A stretch of DNA of 64,000 nt from Maritalea myrionectae DSM 19524 (GTDB taxonomy: Bacteria; Pseudomonadota; Alphaproteobacteria; Rhizobiales; Devosiaceae). Within the stretch, counting starts at the first letter, position 1, and each line of letters starts with the position of its first letter. The stretch is taken from contig NZ_AUHV01000003.1 in NCBI RefSeq assembly GCF_000423365.1, positions 310,001 to 374,000 on the forward strand, written 5' to 3'. Positions 44,018 through 51,741 of this stretch are shown piece by piece. Both the position numbers and the translations under genes were made by a program. The notes below the pieces were generated by a model, which was not told where the DNA came from, searched no databases, and was given only the letters and a program-made list of their open reading frames with translations.

Positions 44018-44944
44018 ATGCCTATGCCCCGCTCCATGGCGACCTTTATCATGATTATTGCCACCATGGTGTGGGGATTTGCATTCATCGCGCAAAAATC
44101 CGCAATGGATTCCATGGGGCCGCTCACCTTTTTGGCGTCGCGCTATTTGCTCGGCGGCATCGTCATTCTGCCTTTGGCGTGGTTCGAACATAAACGCCAG
44201 GCCGAACCGATCTCCAAACGGGCATGGGGCCTCATCTTCATCCTGAGTGCCGCCTTTTTCCTCGGCTCATGGTTGCAACAAGCGGGCCTTTTAACTGCAA
44301 CTGTCACCAATGCAGGTTTCCTGACGGGGCTATACGTCTTCTTTGTGCCGTTTATCTTGACCCTGTTTTTCCGACAAAAGCTGCACTATATCGTTTGGGT
44401 TTGCGCGCCCTTGGCGCTCCTCGGCCTTTATTTGCTCAACGGCGCCCGCCTAGACAATTTTGTCGTCGGCGATTTCCTCGTCATGAGCAGCGCGATTTTC
44501 TGGGCCGTACACGTCATGATGCTCGGCTATACCGCTGCACTGACCAAACGGCCAATTACGGTGTCAGCATTCGTGTTTATCCTTGCCGGTCTTTATAGCC
44601 TTGGCGGCGGCTTCGCGCTCGAAACCGTCAACCTTGAAGTGCTGCAATTGGGTTGGAAAGAGATTGTTTATGCGGGCTTACTGTCCACAGCAGTTGGCTT
44701 CACCTTGCAGGCCATCGGCCAGCAACATGTGCCTGCGGCCAATGCCGCCATCATTCTATCTGGGGAGAGCTTGTTTGCCGCCATTGGCGCCGCCCTGGTG
44801 TTGGGCGAACGCCTAAGCTTGGTGGGTTATTTTGGCGCTGTTTTGATTTTCATCGCCATCGTGCTGGTTGAAACCGTGCCGATCATTCAGGCGAAGCGGA
44901 AGCAAAAGCACCCGATCGATCCGGTCACCAATCTCGAATTATAG
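44018..44944 (+). CDS. DMT superfamily transporter (EamA)
   Basis: 308-residue inner-membrane exporter with about ten helices in two EamA repeats. Typical segments are TMVWGFAFIAQKSAMDSMGP in the first repeat and AIILSGESLFAAIGAALVLG in the second. It is close behind the PLP-enzyme gene on the same strand and may export the product of that enzyme. Its last six bases overlap the convergent DUF2147 gene. A second ATG two codons on is an equally good start. Confidence 0.88.
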   Translation: MPMPRSMATFIMIIATMVWGFAFIAQKSAMDSMGPLTFLASRYLLGGIVILPLAWFEHKRQAEPISKRAWGLIFILSAAFFLGSWLQQAGLLTATVTNAGFLTGLYVFFVPFILTLFFRQKLHYIVWVCAPLALLGLYLLNGARLDNFVVGDFLVMSSAIFWAVHVMMLGYTAALTKRPITVSAFVFILAGLYSLGGGFALETVNLEVLQLGWKEIVYAGLLSTAVGFTLQAIGQQHVPAANAAIILSGESLFAAIGAALVLGERLSLVGYFGAVLIFIAIVLVETVPIIQAKRKQKHPIDPVTNLEL

Positions 44945-45340
44945 GTCTGAGAATTTATCGAGGGTCACTTCCTCGCACCAAATCAGCATACAGGCATCAA
45001 CTTTCAGCTTGTCCGGCGAAAGCTGTGTCACGTTACCGCGAATGGTGTGGCCCCTAAGCGTGATCTTGCCGCGCCATTTATTCTCGCCACGCCGTGGAAG
45101 CTCGGAAAACAAATAGGTGCCCAAGAGCGATGTGTTCTCAGCATTTTGGTGCTCTGGTTGAATCCAGTGCACAAGACCGCAAAGCTTGGTGTTGTCGTCG
45201 CCGCAATAAGTAATCTTATAACGCGACTCTTTGTTTGCCGGTTGCCAAATGCCTTCCGGATTCATGTCCTGCGCCATGGATACGCCAGTTGAAAAAAGAC
45301 CAAAAAGGCCAGCTACCAATAATGTTTTAATTCCGCGCAT
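44939..45340 (-). CDS. DUF2147 family exported protein
   Basis: 133-residue protein with a Sec signal (residues 1-23, cut after SMA) and the DUF2147 body: GIWQPANKESRYKITYCGDD, CGLVHWIQPE, and GKITLRGHTIRGNVTQLS, each cut short here. Two Cys near the end (DACMLIWCEE) could form a disulfide. Family function is unknown; structures show lipocalin-like barrels. GGAG lies 9 bases before the ATG. Confidence 0.85.
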   Translation of the reverse strand: MRGIKTLLVAGLFGLFSTGVSMAQDMNPEGIWQPANKESRYKITYCGDDNTKLCGLVHWIQPEHQNAENTSLLGTYLFSELPRRGENKWRGKITLRGHTIRGNVTQLSPDKLKVDACMLIWCEEVTLDKFSDL

Positions 45341-45422
45341 TGAAATCTCCTTGTTCAAGCGCCGCCCGCATGATGTTCAGTACATAGGGATCATGGCGCG
45401 ATTGTGAACAGGCAACGATCAA

Positions 45423-46094
45423 TTAAAACACATGTTCCATCAAATAACGGTTAAGCGGCGACATGTTGGCGCAAATTTCCACCACAAAATCGCGCAGCTT
45501 GTCGGCATTGTTGAAAACTGCCGGGTCATAAGATTGCCGCGCGTTGCGCACCACCAAACCCTTATATTTCAACCAATTGGCATAAGGCACGTCAGCATCA
45601 AACCCGCGTGGCACCCGCGCCAATTGCGGCGCCATCAATTGCACCCCGTGCGCTTCAACGGCGCCCACCACATCCGAAATCTTTTTGCCCTCATCAGAAA
45701 CGATTTGCGCCCGCATTCGCGCCAATTGTTCCTTGTCGAGCGCCCAAAATCCTGCGCCAAACCCATATCCGTCCTTGTGCAGCGCAATGTGCGTGCCGGG
45801 TGATTTCGTGGCATGATGACCAGCCCAAAACACCAGATGAACATGTGTGTTGTACGGGGTTTTATCCTTCGAAAATCGGGTGTCGCGATAAATGCGCCGC
45901 AATGAACCATTGGTTTTTGCTTCCGCCTGCAACGGGGGGTTGAGCGCAGCCAAAGGCTCGTGAACCGCCGCCACAAGCGACAGGATCGGCGTCACAATAT
46001 CATCTTGGTAGGTCTGCTTGTGGTCGCCAAACCATGCCTTTTCATTATTCTTTTCCAGCGCGGCCAAAAACGCTTGCACATGTTCGATATTCAT
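45423..46094 (-). CDS. DUF2461 (TIGR02453) family protein
   Basis: 223-residue cytoplasmic protein of unknown function. Recognised from AFLAALEKNNEKAWFGDHKQ near the start, RIYRDTRFSKDKTPYNTHVH in the middle (a strongly conserved basic patch) and GFGAGFWALDKEQLARMR. The start is chosen for the GGAGG site upstream. It stands alone next to a gap of over 400 bases that holds a small-RNA candidate on the other strand. Confidence 0.9.
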   Translation of the reverse strand: MNIEHVQAFLAALEKNNEKAWFGDHKQTYQDDIVTPILSLVAAVHEPLAALNPPLQAEAKTNGSLRRIYRDTRFSKDKTPYNTHVHLVFWAGHHATKSPGTHIALHKDGYGFGAGFWALDKEQLARMRAQIVSDEGKKISDVVGAVEAHGVQLMAPQLARVPRGFDADVPYANWLKYKGLVVRNARQSYDPAVFNNADKLRDFVVEICANMSPLNRYLMEHVF

Positions 46095-46291
46095 TTTCCG
46101 TGCCTCCCTCCTGGCTTTATACCTCGTTTTACGCAACTAGAGATATGTCGATTGGGACAACTTGATTTCGACAGCAGAGGGCGAATTATTTTCCCATTGC
46201 TCAGGCCAACTCGATCCTCGGCCTGTGGATTGTCACAAATCCGACACATTGCCGACACCAAAATGTAAAAGTCGACCCATAACGTTGTCGA

Positions 46292-46408
46292 TGTTGAAAA
46301 CAGCATTCCCGTCTTCAACAAATCAGTTGCAATAGCCCCCAAAAATTGCAACCGGCATGCGCCCCCGAATGCATGCCATAGGCCGCTCCGCCAGCGGCCT
46401 TCTTTTTT
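46292..46408 (+). ncRNA. orphan small RNA candidate with four hairpins and C-rich loops
   Basis: In the 444-base gap before tdk, four consecutive stems occur: TGTTGAA/TTCAACA (loop with ATTCCC), GTTGCAA/TTGCAAC (loop TAGCCCCCAAAAA), GGCATGC/GCATGCC (loop GCCCCCGAAT), and GGCCGCT/AGCGGCC followed by TTCTTTTTT. No plus-strand gene lies upstream that this terminator could serve. Two loops share GCCCCC. A CATAAC that could be a -10 lies just before the first hairpin, but no good -35 at 17 bases was seen. The true 5' end is unknown; no known family is recognised. Confidence 0.65.
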
Positions 46409-46538
46409 GCCAAACTGCTCAATTCGCAAAAACTGTGACGAACTGCGCTTTTACACCCGCCGCGCCCTTCAAATTGCGGCGATCTCGTTCATAATGAAAT
46501 GATCGAATCTTATTGGGGCCCAACACGGGATAAGAGGC

Positions 46539-47207
46539 ATGGCCAAACTCTATTTTTCATATGCAGCGATGAATGCGGGCAAGTCCACAATCCTCTTGCA
46601 GGCCGCCCACAACTATCAAGAGCGCGGCATGAACGCGCGGCTTTACACCTCAGCGCTCTATGCTGACGGGGGTGTTGGAAAGATTTCTTCACGTATCGGT
46701 TTGGACGTGGCCGCCAATCTCTACAGCACCGAAGACAATCTGCTCGATCAGATCATCAAGGCCAATAAAGACAAAAAGGTCGATTGCATCTTTGTGGATG
46801 AGGCGCAATTCCTCACCGCAACGCAGGTTTGGCAATTGGCCCGTGTTGCAGACCATATGAACATTCCGGTGATGTGCTACGGGCTGCGCACCGATTTTCA
46901 GGGTAAATTGTTTGAAGGCTCGGCTGAGCTTTTGGCCATTGCCGACATTTTGCGCGAAATCCGCACCATCTGCGAGTGCGGACGCAAGGCCACCATGGTG
47001 GTGCGCTATGATGAGCATGGCCAACCCATGCGTGAAGGCGATCAAGTCGCCATCGGCAAAGAGATTTACGTATCCATGTGCCGCAAACATTGGGAAGAAA
47101 AAATGCGCGATCCGGGTGTGGTGACCAGTTTTCGACTTGAGCCCAACGCCAACACAGCGCTAACTTTGGATGATGACGACGACGATTCATTGGCCCAATT
47201 AGGATAG
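46539..47207 (+). CDS. tdk: thymidine kinase
   Basis: Salvages thymidine to dTMP with ATP. The 222 residues show the P-loop YAAMNAGKST (residues 8-17), FVDEAQFLT (Walker B/DEAQ motif) near residue 88, the lasso region and zinc-binding Cys in ICECGRKA and MCRKH. An acidic tail (DDDDDDSLAQLG) is added at the C-terminus. The thioesterase gene follows after 12 bases, so the two probably share a transcript. Confidence 0.95.
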   Translation: MAKLYFSYAAMNAGKSTILLQAAHNYQERGMNARLYTSALYADGGVGKISSRIGLDVAANLYSTEDNLLDQIIKANKDKKVDCIFVDEAQFLTATQVWQLARVADHMNIPVMCYGLRTDFQGKLFEGSAELLAIADILREIRTICECGRKATMVVRYDEHGQPMREGDQVAIGKEIYVSMCRKHWEEKMRDPGVVTSFRLEPNANTALTLDDDDDDSLAQLG

Positions 47208-47219
47208 GTTGAACAAACA

Positions 47220-47603
47220 ATGCCCCATCAAGAAGAGCCAAAAGGCGAGTTGACCTTGCGAACTGTTGCCATGCCAGCAGACACCAACCCGGCAGGTGAC
47301 ATTTTCGGCGGTTGGGTGTTGAGCCAGATGGACATCGCCGGCGGCATTGCAGCGTCGGAACGGGCCAATTCACGTGTCGTCACCGTCGCTATCGAGGCGA
47401 TGACCTTCATCTCCCCGGTCAAAATCGGCGATGTATTGTGTGTTTACACAACCATCGAAAAAACCGGCACAACGTCCATCAGCGTTTATATGGAAGCCTG
47501 GGCCCGCCGCAACCGCGCCACAGATCGGGTCAAAGTGACCGATGGCACCTTCGTTTATGTCGCCTTGGACGCCACCGGCAAACCGGCCCCTGTTAATAAA
47601 TAG
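47220..47603 (+). CDS. acyl-CoA thioesterase (YciA-like hotdog)
   Basis: 127-residue hotdog-fold enzyme cleaving acyl-CoA. Visible: TVAMPADTNPAGDIFGGWVL with the catalytic Asn/Asp region, SQMDIAGGIAA, and SPVKIGDVLCVYTTIEKTG. It resembles YciA, which acts on a wide range of CoA esters. It probably shares the tdk transcript. Confidence 0.92.
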   Translation: MPHQEEPKGELTLRTVAMPADTNPAGDIFGGWVLSQMDIAGGIAASERANSRVVTVAIEAMTFISPVKIGDVLCVYTTIEKTGTTSISVYMEAWARRNRATDRVKVTDGTFVYVALDATGKPAPVNK

Positions 47604-47760
47604 CAGCCCATCAGCACCTAAATCGGCACATCCTTTGGCTCGACACCGTCATATTTTAAGATGAACGGAATATTAACGATGCCGTTCAGCAACCATTCAG
47701 GCGCAATATCGTTCTATCTCCCATATGAGAAACAAACTGAATCATTTAGGGAGAGAAAAA

Positions 47761-48609
47761 ATGAGCCTCAGTAAACTTATCAAAACCTCCAGCTTGGCCC
47801 TTGCTGGCGTCATGATCTTTACCGGCGCTGCAATGGCTTTCCCTGCATCATCAAAGACAGCACTGAATGTCCGGTCCGGCCCCAGCACCAATTTTCGGGT
47901 GGTTGACGCCCTTTATGCTGGTGAGCGGGTGAACGTTGAACGCTGTACCAATTCACGCAGCTGGTGCTATATCACGCACACTGGCCCAGATGGCTGGGTG
48001 TCTTCGAAATATCTACAGCGCCGCGGCGATGGCGGCGGCAGCAATGATGGTGGCGGCGATTCAAGCAATGCTTACACAGCCCGCGCAACCACTGCCCTCA
48101 ATATACGCTCCGGCCCCAGCACCAACCGTAGCGTTGTTGATGCGCTTTACACCGGTGAACGTGTAAGTGTTAATCGCTGTTCTGGCAGCTGGTGCTACAT
48201 CACACACAATGGTCCTGATGGTTGGGTTTCCAAGCGATATTTGGAACGCATCGGCAGCGGCGGCAGCAGCGGCAGTAGCGATCCCAGCTTCTCATTTCAA
48301 TTTGGCAGTGACGGTGAGTTCAAGTTCAGTTTCGGCAATCGTCCAGAGCCTCAAGAAAGAGCACGCGCCTGCTTTTACAGCGAACCCGGCTTCCGCGGCC
48401 GCAGCTTCTGCCTAGACAAAGGTGAATCTGTCCGCCGTCTGCGGGGTGGCTGGAACGACCAGATCAGCTCCATGCGTGTCTTTGGCGATGTTGAAGTGAC
48501 CGCCTGTGAACATGCCCGCTACCGTGGCCTATGCCGCACTGTGGACCGCAGCTTCCGTCGGATCGGACCACGGATGAACAATGAGATCTCATCTATCAAA
48601 GTCCAGTAG
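47761..48609 (+). CDS. secreted protein with two SH3b domains and a beta/gamma-crystallin-like domain
   Basis: 282-residue exported protein: Sec signal (residues 1-27), two bacterial SH3 repeats (TALNVRSGPSTNFRVVDALY and TALNIRSGPSTNRSVVDALY, each ending GPDGWVS.YL), Gly/Ser-rich linkers after each, and a C-terminal crystallin-like domain (ACFYSEPGFRGRSFCLDKGE, then SSMRVFGDVEVTACEHARYR). SH3b domains usually bind peptidoglycan, so it may be a wall- or surface-associated protein. GGGAGAG precedes the ATG. It is on its own transcript. Confidence 0.85.
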   Translation: MSLSKLIKTSSLALAGVMIFTGAAMAFPASSKTALNVRSGPSTNFRVVDALYAGERVNVERCTNSRSWCYITHTGPDGWVSSKYLQRRGDGGGSNDGGGDSSNAYTARATTALNIRSGPSTNRSVVDALYTGERVSVNRCSGSWCYITHNGPDGWVSKRYLERIGSGGSSGSSDPSFSFQFGSDGEFKFSFGNRPEPQERARACFYSEPGFRGRSFCLDKGESVRRLRGGWNDQISSMRVFGDVEVTACEHARYRGLCRTVDRSFRRIGPRMNNEISSIKVQ

Positions 48610-48636
48610 ACTTTGAAGATAGCGTGAGCGCTACGG

Positions 48637-48663
48637 CACCCCCGATCCTTTGGACCGGGGGTG
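48637..48663 (+). terminator. hairpin after the SH3b protein gene
   Basis: Stem CACCCCCG/CGGGGGTG extended inside by GATC/GGAC-type pairs. Only TTG follows, so termination is possible but not certain. Confidence 0.5.
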
Positions 48664-48722
48664 TTGTCGTATTTTAGCCGCGATTGTAGACTTTGCTGAA
48701 CCGAAGCTGGGGAGGGACCGTC

Positions 48723-49448
48723 ATGCGCATCGCTATTATTATCTCTGCTATATTGCTCGCCATTGGCGTATCCGGTGCTGGCTGGTTGGCTGGCCAATCT
48801 TTAGAACGATCTCGCGAACCCATCCGCACCGTCACGGTCAAAGGGCTGGCGGAGCAGCAAGTTAAAGCCGATCTCGGCTTCTGGCCGATCAAATTTGTCG
48901 CGACAGGGCCCACATTAGACGCCGCCCGTGCTGAGCTGGAGCTGGCCGAACAGTCCGTTCGCAGTTTCCTAGGCGAACAAGGGTTTGGCGGCGATGACAT
49001 TCTGGTGCAAAACATCAAGGTGGAAGATCGGTTCACAGGCTATAATGGGGCAAATTACCCCGCAGAGGCCCGCTTCACCCTCACAGAAGATCTGTTGGTC
49101 ACCACCAATGAAGTGGATCAACTCGCAGAAGCCGCCCGTAACATCACAGAATTGCTCCGCGCTGGTGTCGTGTTCTCGTCAGACGCTTGGTCCGGTGGCC
49201 CCTCTTTTGTCTTTACGGGCCTCAACGACTTGAAGGGCGACATGCTCACGCAAGCCACCCAACGCGCCCGCGAAGCTGCACAACAATTTGCCGTCCAGTC
49301 AGACTCCAAAGTCGGCAATATCCAAACCGCCAACCAAGGCGTGTTCCAAATCCTGCCAGCTGTCGATATTCCCAATGATCGACCAGATCGCCAAATTGAG
49401 AAAAAAGTGCGCGTAGTCACCACAATCACCTATTTCCTCGTAGATTAG
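48723..49448 (+). CDS. SIMPL (DUF541) domain protein
   Basis: 241-residue envelope protein. An uncleaved or cleaved N-terminal hydrophobic segment (residues 3-26) is followed by a SIMPL domain starting at RTVTVKGLAEQQVKADLGFW. The family includes the periplasmic stress-linked protein YggE, with no fixed biochemical role. GGGGAGGG precedes the ATG. It stands free, without partners. Confidence 0.87.
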   Translation: MRIAIIISAILLAIGVSGAGWLAGQSLERSREPIRTVTVKGLAEQQVKADLGFWPIKFVATGPTLDAARAELELAEQSVRSFLGEQGFGGDDILVQNIKVEDRFTGYNGANYPAEARFTLTEDLLVTTNEVDQLAEAARNITELLRAGVVFSSDAWSGGPSFVFTGLNDLKGDMLTQATQRAREAAQQFAVQSDSKVGNIQTANQGVFQILPAVDIPNDRPDRQIEKKVRVVTTITYFLVD

Positions 49449-49601
49449 GCCCGCCCAATCGCCGAGCGGTTGACATAAGCTGCTCGGCCCTAAAACCCAT
49501 CAGACTTGCCAAAATGTCGCACCCATGCATTCATTAATCGTTGGTTTGGGGGCGCCAGCAGGCAATTTGCCATATTTGCCTCCAATGTTCTGGGGGACAT
49601 T

Positions 49602-49988
49602 ATGGAAGAAATCACAACAAATATCAGCTGGATCGCCATAATCGTTGGGGCGGTTTTGGCATTCATCGCGGGCTGGCTTTGGTACTCACCAATGCTGTTT
49701 GGCAAAAAATGGGCTGAAGGCAGCGGCGTAGAAATGAATGACGCCTCAAGCATGCCGATGGGCGCAATGGCTGCGCAAGTCATTGGGCTGATCATCGTGG
49801 CCTGGTTTGTGGCGGCAATGGCGGCACAAAACCTGCTGCTCAGCACCATTTTGGCCGTCATTGGCTTCACCATTTTGCAATGGTCCGGCAATTCATTTTC
49901 CGGCAAGTCCAATTACGCAAAATTGGTGGATGCAGGCTATTGGCTGGTCAGCGTGATCATCATGATCGCCGTGCAGGCCGTCCTATAA
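49602..49988 (+). CDS. DUF1761 family membrane protein
   Basis: 128-residue protein with four hydrophobic segments (about residues 9-28, 52-74, 76-94 and 106-127). DUF1761 features are GWLWYSPMLFGKKWAEG after the first helix and GNSFSGKSNYAKLVDAGYWL before the last. The function is unknown. GGGGG lies 7 bases before the ATG. A frame extension of 32 codons upstream has no support. Confidence 0.8.
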   Translation: MEEITTNISWIAIIVGAVLAFIAGWLWYSPMLFGKKWAEGSGVEMNDASSMPMGAMAAQVIGLIIVAWFVAAMAAQNLLLSTILAVIGFTILQWSGNSFSGKSNYAKLVDAGYWLVSVIIMIAVQAVL

Positions 49989-50012
49989 AAAAGGGCCCAT
50001 AGATGGGCCCTT
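49987..50012 (-). terminator. bidirectional terminator between DUF1761 and MFS genes
   Basis: AAGGGCCCAT/ATGGGCCCTT stem; the minus-strand side has the longer T run and ends the MFS transcript. Confidence 0.8.
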
Positions 50013-50040
50013 CTCAACTTCAATCATGTGGCTGCCGCAC

Positions 50041-51525
50041 TTAGTGGTTGGCAGCCGCAGCCTCTTTCGCATCGGCAGGGCGGCGCACAAAAAATGCAGC
50101 AGCCACGGCAAATGTAAAAATCACCGCGCCGCACATAAACGCCCAGCGAATGCCGCTGGTCAGCGCAGGTATGGCGTCCAATCCCGCCTCGCCTGCCATC
50201 CGCGTTTGGATCGACATAACCGCCACAAACAAGGCCACCCCTGCCGCGCCAGACACTTGTTGAATGCTGCCCAACATGGCACTGCCGTGTGAATAGAGTT
50301 TCGCGGGAACCGAGCCAAGGCCCGACGTAAAGAGCGGCGTAAACACAAGCGCCAAACCAAGGCTCAACACCATATGACCCACCAGAATATTATAAACGCT
50401 CGTGGTTTCGCCAACCTGCGTGAGGGCCCACAGCACCGCCGACACAAGCAAGGTGCCCGGTATCACCAGCGGACGCGGACCATAGCGGTCGTAAAGCCGA
50501 CCAACCGTTGGGGCCGCCAGCCCCATCAACAACCCGCCCGGCATCAGCAAAAACCCGGTTTGCAGCGCATCGATGCCCAACACATTCTGGGTATAGATCG
50601 GCAGCAAAATCACCGTGCCCAACAACACAGCCATGCTGATCGCCAACATGGCAACACAGATGGTGTAAAGTCGAGACTGGAAGGTTCTGAAATCCAACAG
50701 CGCCGCATCTTTTTTCTGCAACGACAATTGCCGTAAAACGAACACGACCATGACGACGACACCAACAATTAGCGGTGTCCAGCTTGGCACTCCAGCAATG
50801 TCGCTCGTGCCTTCGCCGCTCAAGCCGGACAAGCCATAAACGAGGCCGCCAAAGGCAATCGCAGACAGGATCACGGACAAAATGTCCAAAGGCGCATAGC
50901 GCGGCTCCGTCACATTCTTCATATATTTGGCACCCACCGCCAAGGCCAACAGCGCAATAGGCAGCACCAGAATAAACAGCCAACGCCACTCCATAAAGTT
51001 CAGCACAAAGCCGGAGATGGCTGGCCCAATGGCGGGCGCAACCGAGATAACAATCGAAATATTGCCCATGGTTTTGCCACGACCTTCAGGCGGCACAAGG
51101 GTCATCACCGTAGTCATCAGCAACGGCATCATAATCGCCGTGCCCACGGCCTGAATCACACGCCCAAAGATCAAAAGCTCCAGCCCCGGCGCCACCGCAC
51201 AGATAAATGTACCGACACTAAAAACACTCATCGCCAAAATGAAAATCGGCCGCGTATTCATCCGCTGGATCAAAAACCCCGTCACCGGGATCACCACGGC
51301 CATGGTCAGCAAGAACGCCGTCGTCAACCATTGTACGGCACCCGCCGTCACGTCCAACGCCAACATCAAGCGTGGCAATGCCACGGTCATGATGGTTTCA
51401 TTGAGAAACACCACAAAGGTGGACACCAGCAAAAGGGCGATCACCAGCCTGTTGCGGCCAGAATGGTCGGGGGCGTCATCGGTTTGAGGCACTGCCCCAA
51501 CTTCGGATTGATCAATATCGGTCAT
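50041..51525 (-). CDS. MFS multidrug transporter, DHA2 (EmrB/QacA) type
   Basis: 494-residue efflux pump with about 14 hydrophobic segments. Seen: the opening helix with FLNETIMTVALPRLMLALD, the A-motif-like GRVIQAVGTAIMMPLLM and RGKTMGNISI, and PAIGPAISGFVLNFMEWRW (motif C). Drug or biocide export is likely but the substrate is unknown. It is divergent from uvrB; no partner periplasmic adaptor (EmrA type) is adjacent. Confidence 0.92.
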   Translation of the reverse strand: MTDIDQSEVGAVPQTDDAPDHSGRNRLVIALLLVSTFVVFLNETIMTVALPRLMLALDVTAGAVQWLTTAFLLTMAVVIPVTGFLIQRMNTRPIFILAMSVFSVGTFICAVAPGLELLIFGRVIQAVGTAIMMPLLMTTVMTLVPPEGRGKTMGNISIVISVAPAIGPAISGFVLNFMEWRWLFILVLPIALLALAVGAKYMKNVTEPRYAPLDILSVILSAIAFGGLVYGLSGLSGEGTSDIAGVPSWTPLIVGVVVMVVFVLRQLSLQKKDAALLDFRTFQSRLYTICVAMLAISMAVLLGTVILLPIYTQNVLGIDALQTGFLLMPGGLLMGLAAPTVGRLYDRYGPRPLVIPGTLLVSAVLWALTQVGETTSVYNILVGHMVLSLGLALVFTPLFTSGLGSVPAKLYSHGSAMLGSIQQVSGAAGVALFVAVMSIQTRMAGEAGLDAIPALTSGIRWAFMCGAVIFTFAVAAAFFVRRPADAKEAAAANH

Positions 51526-51650
51526 GAAAACCTTCTTCGCATGCGATGCGGATGGAGGAAAAAGAGTCGGCGGGGCAGCATAAATGCACCCGGGTGCGAC
51601 ATTCTGTCAACATTATTATGAGATTTTCCTTTTCTTGCGGAACACGCCTT

Positions 51651-51665
51651 GTTCTCTTTACGTTC
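51651..51665 (+). promoter_or_regulatory. LexA (SOS) box of uvrB
   Basis: GTTC-N7-GTTC, the alphaproteobacterial LexA site, 76 bases before the uvrB start codon. uvrB is a known SOS gene, which supports the call. Confidence 0.85.
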
Positions 51666-51741
51666 CAACCTACATTCCCTATACTGATCTCAACAGACTC
51701 GCGGTCCGTATCTGCAGCACATCCGCACCAAGGTAGTTTTC

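Noticed and set aside
48637-48663. Small RNA after the SH3b protein gene
   Set aside because: Only one hairpin without a T run or separate promoter; more likely the end of that gene's transcript.
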